From assembly GCA_910578845.1 (NCBI GenBank), contig CAJTSL010000016.1, forward strand, positions 1-21,057: a stretch of DNA of 21,057 nt, in the 5' to 3' direction. A program made the position numbers and the translations under genes. The DNA is from an uncultured Lachnospiraceae bacterium. GTDB lineage: Bacteria > Bacillota > Clostridia > Lachnospirales > Lachnospiraceae. The notes below the pieces were generated by a model. That model saw only the letters and a program-made list of their open reading frames with translations, searched no databases and was not told where the DNA came from. Of the stretch, positions 4,949 through 13,759 are shown one piece after another (position 1 is the first letter of the stretch; every line of letters begins with the position of its first letter).

Positions 4949-5276
4949 GTATCACAATTCCTCTTTCTATTTCTACACAGTTCTATACCGCATGATACGA
5001 TAAAAATTTCTAAAGTCCCTATTTCCTATCAGTACCTTCTATTGGCACAAAAAACCTATCTGTAAAATTCAAGGAGTGACATACCTTTGATTGTCAGTTT
5101 CATTATTTTGTTCTGGATTGCTATATTGTTCTGCATAGTAATCACCATACCTTTCTCTCAGCTTGTGAAAAATATATTTTTCACAGTACGACCTTCTTTT
5201 GCAGCACTTGTATAGAACGGATCTTGGACAAATCCCGGCGATCCGCCCCATAGCAACTATTCACAATGTTCTTCTC
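4949..5276. other. Gene-less spacer between rsgA and the rtcB terminator
   Basis: About 330 bp without a convincing gene. A minus-strand 60-codon frame (5251-5069) has no Shine-Dalgarno sequence. A plus-strand frame at 5087-5215 begins with TTG ten bases after AAGGAG (5071-5076) and encodes 42 residues, strongly hydrophobic over the first 22 (IVSFIILFWIAILFCIVIT); it could be a small membrane peptide, but the region is AT-rich and no good plus promoter lies upstream. I see no clear minus-strand promoter for rtcB here; TATAGA near 4985-4990 lacks a good -35. Confidence 0.4.
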
Positions 5277-6155
5277 TTAATACCTTTTTTTCTCTTTTAG
5301 CTCCTGATAGAGAATCTTATAGTTCTCATAGCGAACGCGGCTGATGCTGCCGTTTTCCACTGCTGCTTTCACGCCGCATCCCGGCTCACTGATATGCGCG
5401 CATCCGCTGAACCTACATGACGGCTCATATTGCCTAAACTCAGGATAATAAATCCCCAGTTCCTCTTTGGGGATTTCGGTAATGCTAAGGGATGTAAATC
5501 CCGGCGTATCCATGATATAGGTATCCTCGCCCAAAGCGATGATTTCAGAATGCCTGGTCGTATGCCGTCCTCGTTCAATCTTACGGCTGATGCTACCTGT
5601 CTCCATTTTCGCCTCGGGATGCAGACAATTGATGATCGTGGATTTTCCTACGCCGCTTGGGCCTGCAACGGCTGTCGTCTTTCCGGCAAGCGTCCCTCTT
5701 AACGCTTCCATGCCTTCTCTTTCTAGCGCGCTGACGAACAGTGTCTGGTATCCACATGATTCATACGCACTGCGAAGCGCTTCTTTTTCTTCCTTCGATG
5801 CAATGTCTTGTTTATTAAAGCAAATGATGCTCGGAAGCTTTTGCTGCTCCATCTTGATCAGGAATCTGTCTAATAGATTAAAATTCGGATTTGGCTTGAC
5901 AATAGCGAAAATAACCAGTGCCTGGTCAATATTGGCTACAGCCGGGCGTATCAGCTCATTTTTCCTTGGCAAAATCTCTACGACATTCCCTTCCTTGTCT
6001 TCCTCACTGAGTACGTCGATCCGAACGTCATCGCCTACTAACGGCTTTAAATTGACATTACGGAAAATTCCCTTTGCCCGACAGGCATATACGCCGCAGT
6101 TTTCTATATATACATAATAAAATCCCGCAATCCCTTTAACAATTTTCCCTATCAT
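5277..6155 (-). CDS. rsgA: Ribosome small-subunit maturation GTPase RsgA
   Basis: RsgA (YjeQ/EngC) is a circularly permuted GTPase that checks late 30S assembly and releases factors such as RbfA. The 292-residue protein has an N-terminal OB fold (residues about 1-65), then the permuted motifs G4 NKQD (114-117), G1 GPSGVGKST (165-173), G2 RGRHTT (195-200) and G3 DTPGF (216-220). A zinc site follows with C247, C252, H254 and C260. Full length for the family. It is 13 bp from the prkC stop with AGGGGATAG before the ATG, so it is co-transcribed with the kinase; RsgA is a known PrkC substrate in other Firmicutes. The usual downstream rpe/thiN genes are absent here. Confidence 0.96.
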   Translation of the reverse strand: MIGKIVKGIAGFYYVYIENCGVYACRAKGIFRNVNLKPLVGDDVRIDVLSEEDKEGNVVEILPRKNELIRPAVANIDQALVIFAIVKPNPNFNLLDRFLIKMEQQKLPSIICFNKQDIASKEEKEALRSAYESCGYQTLFVSALEREGMEALRGTLAGKTTAVAGPSGVGKSTIINCLHPEAKMETGSISRKIERGRHTTRHSEIIALGEDTYIMDTPGFTSLSITEIPKEELGIYYPEFRQYEPSCRFSGCAHISEPGCGVKAAVENGSISRVRYENYKILYQELKEKKRY

Positions 6156-6168
6156 CTATCCCCTGTCT

Positions 6169-8331
6169 CTATTCTGCTGTAAACGCAATCTCCCTATTGA
6201 CTGTTTTCTCTGTTGATGTGCCATCCACCGTAATTGTCTCTCCCGTTTCCGGATTCGTCGTAGTCGTTGCCTCTGTCGTAACTGTAAACCTAAACTGAAT
6301 CGTTCCTGTGGCGGACTTAATCCCAGTATAATTGACACTTACCGGAAAAGTAGCCGTCTGTGTGCTCAAAAGCTGTGTGCCATCCGCTGTCGTAAGCGTT
6401 ACAATGACATTCATGCCGTTACGGTAATCCGGGTCCTCAGTCGGCGCTGCAATGCTATCGGCATATTTGTATGTGACCGCCGAAGGCCCAACGCTGACTT
6501 TTAGATCAATGACAGTCCCTTTATCCACATATGAGCCTACCGAATAACTCTGGTAACATATTTTATCCAGAAGCGCTACGTCCTCATTGTTCACCTGGGA
6601 TACCGTCCCAACTGTAAGCCCGTTCTCAGTCAACGTCACTATCGCATCCGCTTCTTCCATACCGACGACATTCGGTACCTGTACTTTGGTGATCTCCGCT
6701 CCCTGGCTTACGCGGATGGTAATAGAAGAACCGGGAGGCGCCGTTTTCTCCGCCTCTGGTGACTGGGCGATCACATAACCGCTTTGCACAACTGCATCAT
6801 AGCTTTGCGTCACATTGACCACAAAACCGGCTTTCTCTAACATGGAAGTCGCTTCTGCCTGTGATTTCCCCAGTACGCTCGGTACGGTGACTGCATCGCT
6901 CCCCTCCGCTACCGTGAGGATGACATTACTGTTAACCGCTACCTTCTGTCCAGCCTTCACGCTTGCCTTCATGACCGTGCCTTCTTCATAAGCTTCCGAT
7001 ACTTCATATTCTATTTCAGGCGTCAAGCCAAGCGCGATTAAGGCACGCTTCACCTCATCAAGCTGCTTGCCCACCACCTCTATCATTTCTACCTGCTCCG
7101 CCTGTTGTTCTTCCTGTTGCGCCGGTTCCGTGTTATCTTTGCGCAAGCCAGAGAACACACCAAAATAGTTTCCTACTACGAAAATAATAATGCCGCCGAC
7201 AAGAAGCGCCGCTACCACTGCAAGAATGGTTGTAATGCTTTCCATCTTAGGATCATAATCGTCCTCTTCCTCATCTTCATAGTATTCATCTTCATCATCT
7301 ATATCGTCATCATCTATGTCCTCGTCGTCTTCTTCCTCATCCTCATCTTCGTATTCGTCACGGTAATATTCTTCATTTCTTCTAAGGCGCATCGCTTCAT
7401 CCATAGAATCCCTTCTGTCAGACTGTCGCTTAATCTGCGCCATATCTTTGTCGGTGATCATTCTGGTGGATGCTTCTTCATCCGGGTCTATGACCTTGAC
7501 AAAATCTTCGTCCGGGTGCATCAATGATTGCTTCAAGTCTACAATCAGCTCTCCCATAGACTGATATCTCCGGTCCGGGCTCTTCTGGCAACATTTATAT
7601 ACAATCTGCTCCACGCTCACAGGGATTTCCGACACAAATTCTCTTGGGGAAGGAAGCTCCTCCTGGATATGCTTAATCGCAATCGCTACCGTCGTCTCCC
7701 CATTAAACGGAACACGTCCCGTTAACATTTCAAACATCGTGATCCCCAAGGAATAAATATCGCTTTTGGCATCACTATAGCCGCCTCTTGCCTGCTCCGG
7801 TGACGTATAATGCACAGATCCCATCACATTCGAGGTAATGGTATTGCTAGTTGCCGCTTTTGCGATTCCAAAATCTGTCACTTTAACTTTGCCTTCTTTG
7901 GAAATAATAATATTCTGCGGCTTAATGTCCCGATGGATAATATGATTGTTATGCGCGGCTTCAATTCCCATAGATACTTGGATCGCTATGCTGATAGCCT
8001 CCTTGACGGAAAGCCTCGCTTTCTTCTCAATATATTTTTTCAGCGTAATGCCCTCTACTAACTCCATGACAATATAGTAGATATCGCCTTCTTCCCCAAC
8101 ATCATATACGTTCACGATATTAGGATGCATCAGCCCTGCTGCCGCCTGCGCTTCAATCCTGAACTTAGATACAAAGTTCTCGTTCTCACTGAATTCCTGT
8201 TTCAATACTTTGACCGCGACAAAACGATTCAGCTTATGGTCTATTGCTTTATATACATCTGACATACCACCGGTACCGATTTTTTCCAGTATTTCATATC
8301 GGTCTCCGATTATCATTCCCAACTTAATCAT
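6169..8331 (-). CDS. prkC: PASTA-domain Ser/Thr protein kinase PrkC/PknB
   Basis: A membrane kinase that senses muropeptides or lipid II and phosphorylates cell-wall, division and translation proteins. Of 720 residues, the cytoplasmic Hanks-type kinase covers about 1-275: glycine loop IGTGGMS (18-24), Lys41, HRDIKPQN (133-140) and DFG (153-155). A juxtamembrane linker of about 100 residues includes a stretch of some 40 almost all Asp/Glu. One TM helix lies at about 378-400 (TTILAVVAALLVGGIIIFVV). Three PASTA repeats follow outside the cell, and then about 95 Thr-rich residues of unknown fold. The ATG overlaps the end of prpC by 8 bp, with GAGGTGA as ribosome site inside prpC. The pairing with a PP2C phosphatase is the standard arrangement. 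Confidence 0.96.
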   Translation of the reverse strand: MIKLGMIIGDRYEILEKIGTGGMSDVYKAIDHKLNRFVAVKVLKQEFSENENFVSKFRIEAQAAAGLMHPNIVNVYDVGEEGDIYYIVMELVEGITLKKYIEKKARLSVKEAISIAIQVSMGIEAAHNNHIIHRDIKPQNIIISKEGKVKVTDFGIAKAATSNTITSNVMGSVHYTSPEQARGGYSDAKSDIYSLGITMFEMLTGRVPFNGETTVAIAIKHIQEELPSPREFVSEIPVSVEQIVYKCCQKSPDRRYQSMGELIVDLKQSLMHPDEDFVKVIDPDEEASTRMITDKDMAQIKRQSDRRDSMDEAMRLRRNEEYYRDEYEDEDEEEDDEDIDDDDIDDEDEYYEDEEEDDYDPKMESITTILAVVAALLVGGIIIFVVGNYFGVFSGLRKDNTEPAQQEEQQAEQVEMIEVVGKQLDEVKRALIALGLTPEIEYEVSEAYEEGTVMKASVKAGQKVAVNSNVILTVAEGSDAVTVPSVLGKSQAEATSMLEKAGFVVNVTQSYDAVVQSGYVIAQSPEAEKTAPPGSSITIRVSQGAEITKVQVPNVVGMEEADAIVTLTENGLTVGTVSQVNNEDVALLDKICYQSYSVGSYVDKGTVIDLKVSVGPSAVTYKYADSIAAPTEDPDYRNGMNVIVTLTTADGTQLLSTQTATFPVSVNYTGIKSATGTIQFRFTVTTEATTTTNPETGETITVDGTSTEKTVNREIAFTAE

Positions 8332-9070
8332 GTTTCACCTCATTTGCTAACGGTTCTATAAGAATGACCGAAATATTATCTTTACCGCCATTGCCATTGG
8401 CTTCTTTCACCAATGCTTCCGCTCTTTCTTTCAAACTTCCTCCGCCTTTTACAATCTTTTGTATCTTTCTGTCCTCTACCATATTAGTCAATCCATCAGA
8501 ACAAAGAAGCACGATATCTCCTGCATTCAGCTCTAAGTTAAAAAAGTCTGCTTCTACTGTATCTTTTGCGCCAATCGCTCTAGTAATAATATTTTTGTCC
8601 GGATGAGTCCTTGCTGCTTCTCTGTCAATCCCTCCCATGCGGATCATCTCTTCCACCAAGGAATGGTCAACCGTAACCTGCCTGATCTTATCATTCACAA
8701 GATAGAGCCTGCTGTCTCCTACATTTGCGACTTCCAGATATCTGCCGATGCAAGTGGCAATAACGACAGTCGTGCCCATTCCCATAAGCGCTGCGTCCTC
8801 TCTCGCCTTCTGCCTCGTATATGCGTTCGCTTTCTCAATCGCTTTGCCCATAATACGGACAGGATTCTTCTCATAAGACATAGCCATCTCCTCTACGATC
8901 GTCTCCACCGTATATCTCGACGCAAAGTCTCCCGCATTATGTCCGCCCATTCCATCTGCCACGATAAACGCATTCGGCAAATTCCCAACAGGGACTTCCG
9001 AACAGTAGATGAAATCTTGATTCAGTTTTCTTCTTCGCCCAATATCTGTTATCGCATAGGACCTTAACAC
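8324..9070 (-). CDS. prpC: PP2C-family Ser/Thr protein phosphatase PrpC/Stp
   Basis: This metal-dependent phosphatase removes phosphate from targets of the neighbouring PrkC kinase. The 248-residue protein has the PP2C metal motifs: an early Asp in NQD (about 17-19), VADGMGGH (37-44), LLCSDGLTNMV, and a final DNISVILI. The start is GTG 9070-9068, supported by GGAGGG nine bases upstream. Length is normal for the soluble bacterial form. It lies 12 bp after rlmN and overlaps prkC by 8 bp, which suggests coupled translation of kinase and phosphatase. Confidence 0.95.
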   Translation of the reverse strand: MLRSYAITDIGRRRKLNQDFIYCSEVPVGNLPNAFIVADGMGGHNAGDFASRYTVETIVEEMAMSYEKNPVRIMGKAIEKANAYTRQKAREDAALMGMGTTVVIATCIGRYLEVANVGDSRLYLVNDKIRQVTVDHSLVEEMIRMGGIDREAARTHPDKNIITRAIGAKDTVEADFFNLELNAGDIVLLCSDGLTNMVEDRKIQKIVKGGGSLKERAEALVKEANGNGGKDNISVILIEPLANEVKHD

Positions 9071-9082
9071 AATATTACCCTC

Positions 9083-10117
9083 CTATGACTGCTTAGCGAT
9101 ATACCCCCGCCTAAGCTGTCCGCAGGCACCATCTATATCCCTGCCCATTTCCCTTCTAATAGTAACATTTATTCCATTTTTTTCAAGTTTATTTTTAAAT
9201 ACTTCTATCGCCGCCTTGCCAGATTGTACGAAATCCCGCTCTTTAACAGGGTTTATCGGAATCAGGTTCACATGACAATTAAGCGGCTTGATCAGCTTAG
9301 TAAGCTCTCTCACGTCCTCTTTCGCATCGTTGACCCCCTCGGCAAGGCTATATTCAAATGTAATCCGCCGCCCTGTTTTTTCAAAATAGTATGCGCACAC
9401 TTCCATCAATTCATCCAAAGAATACTCTCTGGCAATCGGCATAAGCGCGCGGCGCTTTTCATCTGTCGGCGCATGTAACGATAACGCAAGGGTAATCTGT
9501 AGCCCCTCCCCTGCAAGCGCCCGTATCTTCGGAACTATACCGCAAGTCGATACCGTTATGTTACGCTGGCTGATATGTAACCCGTTCTCATCCGTAAGCA
9601 TCCTAATAAAACACAGCAGATTATCATAATTATCCAAAGGCTCGCCTGTTCCCATCACGACCACATTCGAAACCCGCTCCCCGGTCAGCCTTGTAATCGC
9701 ATAAACCTGATCAAGCATTTCGGACGGTAGAAGGTTTCGTTCCCATCCGTCTATTGCCGAAGCACAGAAACGGCATCCCATCCGGCATCCTACCTGCGAA
9801 GAAATGCAGACGGAATTGCCATGTTTATATCGCATCCATACGCTTTCCACCAGGTTCCCGTCAGCTAACGCAAATAAGAATTTCCTCGTGCCGTCTACCC
9901 GGGACTCCTGCACTTTCACTTGTTCTAACGCCGTATAGGTAAAAAGCTGCCCGCATTTCTCTTTCAAGGACTTTGGCAGATTGCTCATCTCCTCATATCC
10001 TCTGGCAAGCTTCACATGCATCCAATCATATAATTGCTTTGCCCGATACGGCTTTTCGGAGAGCAAAAGCATCTCCTCCTGTAATTCGGGCAGCGACATA
10101 GATTTTATGTCCTTCAT
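9083..10117 (-). CDS. rlmN: Dual-specificity 23S rRNA/tRNA methyltransferase RlmN
   Basis: A radical-SAM enzyme that makes 2-methyladenosine at 23S A2503 and at A37 of some tRNAs, tuning peptide exit and decoding accuracy. In 344 residues the 4Fe-4S motif CRMGCRFC (Cys111, 115, 118) is clear, preceded by SVCISSQVG. The methyl-carrying Cys is near 332 in DIDGACGQLRRG. MGTGEPLDNYDN is the SAM-binding GEP motif. The ATG overlaps the rsmB stop as ATGA, so translation is coupled. Cfr is a close paralogue, but sequence context and operon position favour housekeeping RlmN. Confidence 0.96.
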   Translation of the reverse strand: MKDIKSMSLPELQEEMLLLSEKPYRAKQLYDWMHVKLARGYEEMSNLPKSLKEKCGQLFTYTALEQVKVQESRVDGTRKFLFALADGNLVESVWMRYKHGNSVCISSQVGCRMGCRFCASAIDGWERNLLPSEMLDQVYAITRLTGERVSNVVVMGTGEPLDNYDNLLCFIRMLTDENGLHISQRNITVSTCGIVPKIRALAGEGLQITLALSLHAPTDEKRRALMPIAREYSLDELMEVCAYYFEKTGRRITFEYSLAEGVNDAKEDVRELTKLIKPLNCHVNLIPINPVKERDFVQSGKAAIEVFKNKLEKNGINVTIRREMGRDIDGACGQLRRGYIAKQS

Positions 10118-11481
10118 TCTCCCTGTCCTTTCTTCCGCAGCTTGGCGAAAAAGAACCCGTCTGTTTCATGGATGCCAGGCAATAACTGTACCATGCCCCG
10201 CTCCCCCATTTCTTTCATCTCCTCGGGCAGATACGCGCTCATATCCTCTAAGGCTAGCGGAAATGTGTTACATAGCCACTCAGCCATTTTCTCATTTTCT
10301 TCCGGGCTGATCGTACAAGTACTATACATTAAGACCCCGCTCGGTTTCACATACCTTACTGCATTTTCTAGGATCTGCTTTTGCAGCTTTGGCATTTCTT
10401 CTATAGACTGTCTGCTCACATGATATTTGATATCTGGCTTCTTGCCGATCACGCCAAGCCCGGAACAAGGCACATCCGCTATCACAATATCGGCGATCTC
10501 ATACAAATCCTCCCGGTAAACACAAGCATCGCTTACCTCGATCAACATATTCTCCTTGCGCATCCGGGCACGGTTTTCTTCCATGCGCATGATTTTATGC
10601 TCTGTCAGGTCAAAAGAAAGCACCTTGCCAGTCCCTGCGAGCTTCGAGGCTGCATGAAGAGACTTCCCGCCAGGCGCTGCACAGACATCTACAATCGTCT
10701 GTCCCTGTTGTATGCCTGCCGCCTCTATTGCCAACATAGAACTTACATCCTGCACCGCAAACACGCCATCCGCATACCCAGGCAGATGTTTGATGCCTTC
10801 CGCTTTTTCGATCTGTACGGCATAAGGCAGATACGGATGCTGTCTGATCACTACGCCTTTGTCTTCCCACGCCGCCCAATATACCTCGCGCTCTGATTCT
10901 GTCAAACGTTCCTCGAACCGTACCGTCACTGCGCCTCTTTTGAGAAAAGCATCCAATATTCTCTCAACGGTTTCCGGTGCATAGCTTTCCAAAAAGAATC
11001 CCACCAGCCACTGCGGCATAGAATACATAACGGATAGATATGCGACCGGTTCCTTTTCTTGCTCCGGGTAGGGAATTTCCTGTTTCTTCCTGGACAGGTT
11101 CCGCAGGACGCCATTGACATATCCGCGCAAGGAAGCGAATTTCCTTTTGCCGGCAAGGCTGACCGCCTCATTACAGACTGCCGCGTCCGGTACGCTATCC
11201 ATGAACATAATCTGGTACGCGCTCATCCGTAACAGTTCCCGGATCAACGGTTTCATCTTCTTCACCGGGACACTGGAAATCCGGTCGAGCACGTAATCAA
11301 TCCGAATCCTCTCTTCTATACATCCTTCCGTGACTCTTTTCACAAATGCCTTTTCTTTCGGCATCAGATAATCATATTTCTCCAAAACATCGGCCAGCAG
11401 CAGATTGACATATCCGTCAGTCTTTGCAAGCTCCAATAATATTTCCAGAACAATTTCTCTTGTATTCATTCCATCAGCCAC
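10114..11481 (-). CDS. rsmB: 16S rRNA m5C967 methyltransferase RsmB
   Basis: RsmB methylates a 16S rRNA cytosine (C967 in E. coli). An N-terminal NusB-like RNA-binding region (about 1-140) is followed by a SAM methyltransferase domain with VCAAPGGKSLHAASKL (SAM site), DVPCSGLGVIGKKPD (one catalytic Cys) and YSTCTISPEENE (second catalytic Cys). I chose GTG 11481-11479, giving 455 residues: AGGAGAAGAG, within the last codons of the upstream protease gene, is well spaced for it. ATG 11469 is an alternative, and the TTG at 11514 has no ribosome site. It is the fourth-last housekeeping step before the phosphatase/kinase pair and overlaps rlmN by 4 bp. Confidence 0.94.
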   Translation of the reverse strand: MADGMNTREIVLEILLELAKTDGYVNLLLADVLEKYDYLMPKEKAFVKRVTEGCIEERIRIDYVLDRISSVPVKKMKPLIRELLRMSAYQIMFMDSVPDAAVCNEAVSLAGKRKFASLRGYVNGVLRNLSRKKQEIPYPEQEKEPVAYLSVMYSMPQWLVGFFLESYAPETVERILDAFLKRGAVTVRFEERLTESEREVYWAAWEDKGVVIRQHPYLPYAVQIEKAEGIKHLPGYADGVFAVQDVSSMLAIEAAGIQQGQTIVDVCAAPGGKSLHAASKLAGTGKVLSFDLTEHKIMRMEENRARMRKENMLIEVSDACVYREDLYEIADIVIADVPCSGLGVIGKKPDIKYHVSRQSIEEMPKLQKQILENAVRYVKPSGVLMYSTCTISPEENEKMAEWLCNTFPLALEDMSAYLPEEMKEMGERGMVQLLPGIHETDGFFFAKLRKKGQGE

Positions 11482-11485
11482 GCGA

Positions 11486-12205
11486 TTAATCTCTTCTCCT
11501 ATTGTTATTGCCAAACAGTATAATCAGCCTGAGCAACTGTAAGATCGAAGAAGCCGCTGCCGCCACATAAGTCAGCGCCGCTGCGCTAAGGACTTTACGG
11601 CATCCCCTTGTTTCCTCGTCTCCCATCAGGCCATAGCTCCCTAACATCGTAAGCGCTCTGCCGGACGCATTAAATTCCACCGGAAGTGTCACGATTTGAA
11701 AAAGCACTGCTAACGCAAATACCCAAATCCCGATTTGGATGAACATCTGGTTCATGCCAAGCAATGCGCCAAGCAAGATGATGGGAATCCCAAGCTTCGA
11801 ACCGATATTGGCTGCCGGAACAAGCGCCGTCCTGAATTTTAACGGCGCATAACTTTTATGATGCTGCACGGCATGGCCACATTCGTGTGCTGCTACGCCG
11901 ATTGCCGCAACCGAATCCGAACTATAGGTCGCATCAGAGAGCCGGAGCACTTTGGCGGAAGGGTCGTAATGATCCGTCAATTCTCCCCTGATATGCTCCA
12001 CGCGTACGTCATAGATCCCGGAAAGCTCCAGAATCCGCTCTGCCGCCTGCGCTCCCGTCATACCGCTCCTGCTTCTCACCCTGGAATATTTCTTAAACGT
12101 CGAACTGACACGCAACTGTGCTACGATACATAGTACCGCGCCAATAATGACAAGCAAATAAGTAGGATCAAAATACATTCCGTAATAACCGCCGTAATAC
12201 CTCAT
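11486..12205 (-). CDS. YugP-like membrane zinc metallopeptidase
   Basis: A predicted integral membrane zinc protease of the YugP family (Zn_peptidase_2). From ATG 12205 it has 239 residues: a TM helix at about 14-31 (PTYLLVIIGAVLCIVAQL), then HECGH (107-111), the HExxH zinc motif, and further hydrophobic segments in the C-terminal half (IPIILLGALLG, IGIWVFALAVLF, LTYVAAAASSILQLL). The TTG at 12211 is too close to the AAAGGAG site, so I prefer the ATG ten bases from it. It commonly lies between fmt and rsmB in this operon. Its substrate is not known; a membrane protein quality-control role is only an inference. Confidence 0.88.
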   Translation of the reverse strand: MRYYGGYYGMYFDPTYLLVIIGAVLCIVAQLRVSSTFKKYSRVRSRSGMTGAQAAERILELSGIYDVRVEHIRGELTDHYDPSAKVLRLSDATYSSDSVAAIGVAAHECGHAVQHHKSYAPLKFRTALVPAANIGSKLGIPIILLGALLGMNQMFIQIGIWVFALAVLFQIVTLPVEFNASGRALTMLGSYGLMGDEETRGCRKVLSAAALTYVAAAASSILQLLRLIILFGNNNRRRD

Positions 12206-12228
12206 AACCAAACCGCTCCTTTCCTATT

Positions 12229-13179
12229 TCATCCTAACCGCTCTCCAATACATATCTTGGCGCCAAGCAGGAAATCCTTCACCGCCATCCTTTTCTTTCC
12301 CTCTAGCTGTATCTCGGTAATTTTCAAGGCCTTATCTCCTGTCTGCACATAAAAGGCATCTTTTCCTACCGCTATGATTGTTCCTGGAAGAGCGTTTTCA
12401 AGGCTGCCATCGCCTGCCTCCTCATCCTCACATACACTGCTATCCCATATTTTCAGAGTCTTCCCATGATATGTGGTATAAGCGCTCGGCCAGGAATTCA
12501 TTCCCCTGACAAGCCGCTCGATCTGTACGGCATCTTTGTCCCAGGCAATCTCTCCCATAGATTTCTGCAGTATTTTCACATAACTCGACTCCGCCTCATT
12601 TTGTTTCTCAGGCGTGATATCGCCCGCCTCTATTCTTCGCAGCGCTTCTACGATCATCCTGGCGCCTTCCTTCGCAAGCTTATGATAAAGGCTCTCCCCA
12701 GTCTCTTTCCTGTCAATAGGCACGACGCTTTGCATCAATATATCGCCTGTATCGATACCTTGATCCATCTGCATAATGGTAATGCCGCTTTCCTGCTCGC
12801 CGTTTATTATCGCCCATTGGATTGGCGCTGCACCACGGTATTTCGGCAACAGGGACGCATGGATATTAACGCATCCATACTTTGGCATCTGCAAGATTTC
12901 CTCTGACAGAATCTGTCCGAAAGCCGCCACGACAAACACATCGGCTTCATAGCTTTGCAACATTTCTACCGCTTCTTGCGCTTTGACCTTCACCGGTTGG
13001 AATACCGGGATATCATACTTAAGCGCACATTCCTTCACTGGCGTCATTTGCATTTTGCCACTCCGCCCTTTTGGTTTATCCGGCTGCGTAACCGCTGCCA
13101 CGACCTGATGCTCTGAGGCAACGATCGCCTCTAGCGCCGCTACCGCATAATCCGGCGTTCCCATGAACACTACTTTCAT
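12229..13179 (-). CDS. fmt: Methionyl-tRNA formyltransferase
   Basis: Fmt adds a formyl group from 10-formyl-tetrahydrofolate to initiator Met-tRNA. The 316-residue protein starts MKVVFMGTPDYAVAALEAI. The catalytic triad is visible as Asn105 and His107 in NIHASLLPKYRGAAPIQWAI and Asp143 in GIDTGDIL. The C-terminal domain from about 205 binds the tRNA acceptor arm. It lies directly after def, which removes the formyl group later, so the two opposing steps are co-expressed. Length is typical. Confidence 0.97.
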   Translation of the reverse strand: MKVVFMGTPDYAVAALEAIVASEHQVVAAVTQPDKPKGRSGKMQMTPVKECALKYDIPVFQPVKVKAQEAVEMLQSYEADVFVVAAFGQILSEEILQMPKYGCVNIHASLLPKYRGAAPIQWAIINGEQESGITIMQMDQGIDTGDILMQSVVPIDRKETGESLYHKLAKEGARMIVEALRRIEAGDITPEKQNEAESSYVKILQKSMGEIAWDKDAVQIERLVRGMNSWPSAYTTYHGKTLKIWDSSVCEDEEAGDGSLENALPGTIIAVGKDAFYVQTGDKALKITEIQLEGKKRMAVKDFLLGAKICIGERLG

Positions 13180-13238
13180 CTTAGTCCCCCATTCTTGCTC
13201 AGATTGATAAATTCTGCCGCCAGGCTGATTTTATCAAT

Positions 13239-13730
13239 CTATTCTTCTACGTCTTCCATATCCTCCAGATCTTCTAAATCCTTTAATGACCCTTCCACTT
13301 TTTCCACATACAGATGCCCATCTAAATGATCCAGCTCATGCAACATGGCTCTGGCAAGCAACTCTGTCCCCTCGATTTCAAATGGTTCTAAGTTTTCATC
13401 ATAAGCAAGCATCTTGACATAGTTAGGCCTTGTCACATGCCCTGTCTTTCCCGGTACGCTAAGACAACCCTCATATCCGGTCTGTTCCCCGCTCGTTTCC
13501 AAAATCCGGGGGTTAATCATCAAAATGGGATCCTCACCTGTCGTGTCGATAACGACGATCCGCTTTAGGATACCAACCTGTGGTGCGGCAAGCCCAACGC
13601 CATTCGCCTCATATAACGTATCGAACATATCGTTAATCAGTTCCAATATACGGGGTGTTACTTCCTTTACTTCCTTACAACTTTTCTCTAAAACGGGATC
13701 ACCAATTTCCCTAATCTTCCTAATAGCCAT
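13239..13730 (-). CDS. def: Peptide deformylase
   Basis: Def is a metalloenzyme that strips the N-formyl group from nascent proteins. All three motifs are present in 163 residues: GVGLAAPQ (44-51), EGCLS (87-91, metal ligand Cys89) and HELDH (131-135, metal ligands and the catalytic Glu). The C-terminus is an acidic tail (DLEDLEDMEDVEE). It lies 29 bp after priA and 59 bp before fmt. Confidence 0.97.
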   Translation of the reverse strand: MAIRKIREIGDPVLEKSCKEVKEVTPRILELINDMFDTLYEANGVGLAAPQVGILKRIVVIDTTGEDPILMINPRILETSGEQTGYEGCLSVPGKTGHVTRPNYVKMLAYDENLEPFEIEGTELLARAMLHELDHLDGHLYVEKVEGSLKDLEDLEDMEDVEE

Positions 13731-13759
13731 TTTCTCTCTCCTTTTTATCAGTATTCGTA

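Noticed and set aside
5069..5251. Minus-strand 60-codon frame between rsgA and rtcB
   Set aside because: No Shine-Dalgarno sequence, no recognisable domain, Cys/Tyr/Arg-rich composition typical of a chance frame, and it lies in a spacer without promoter.
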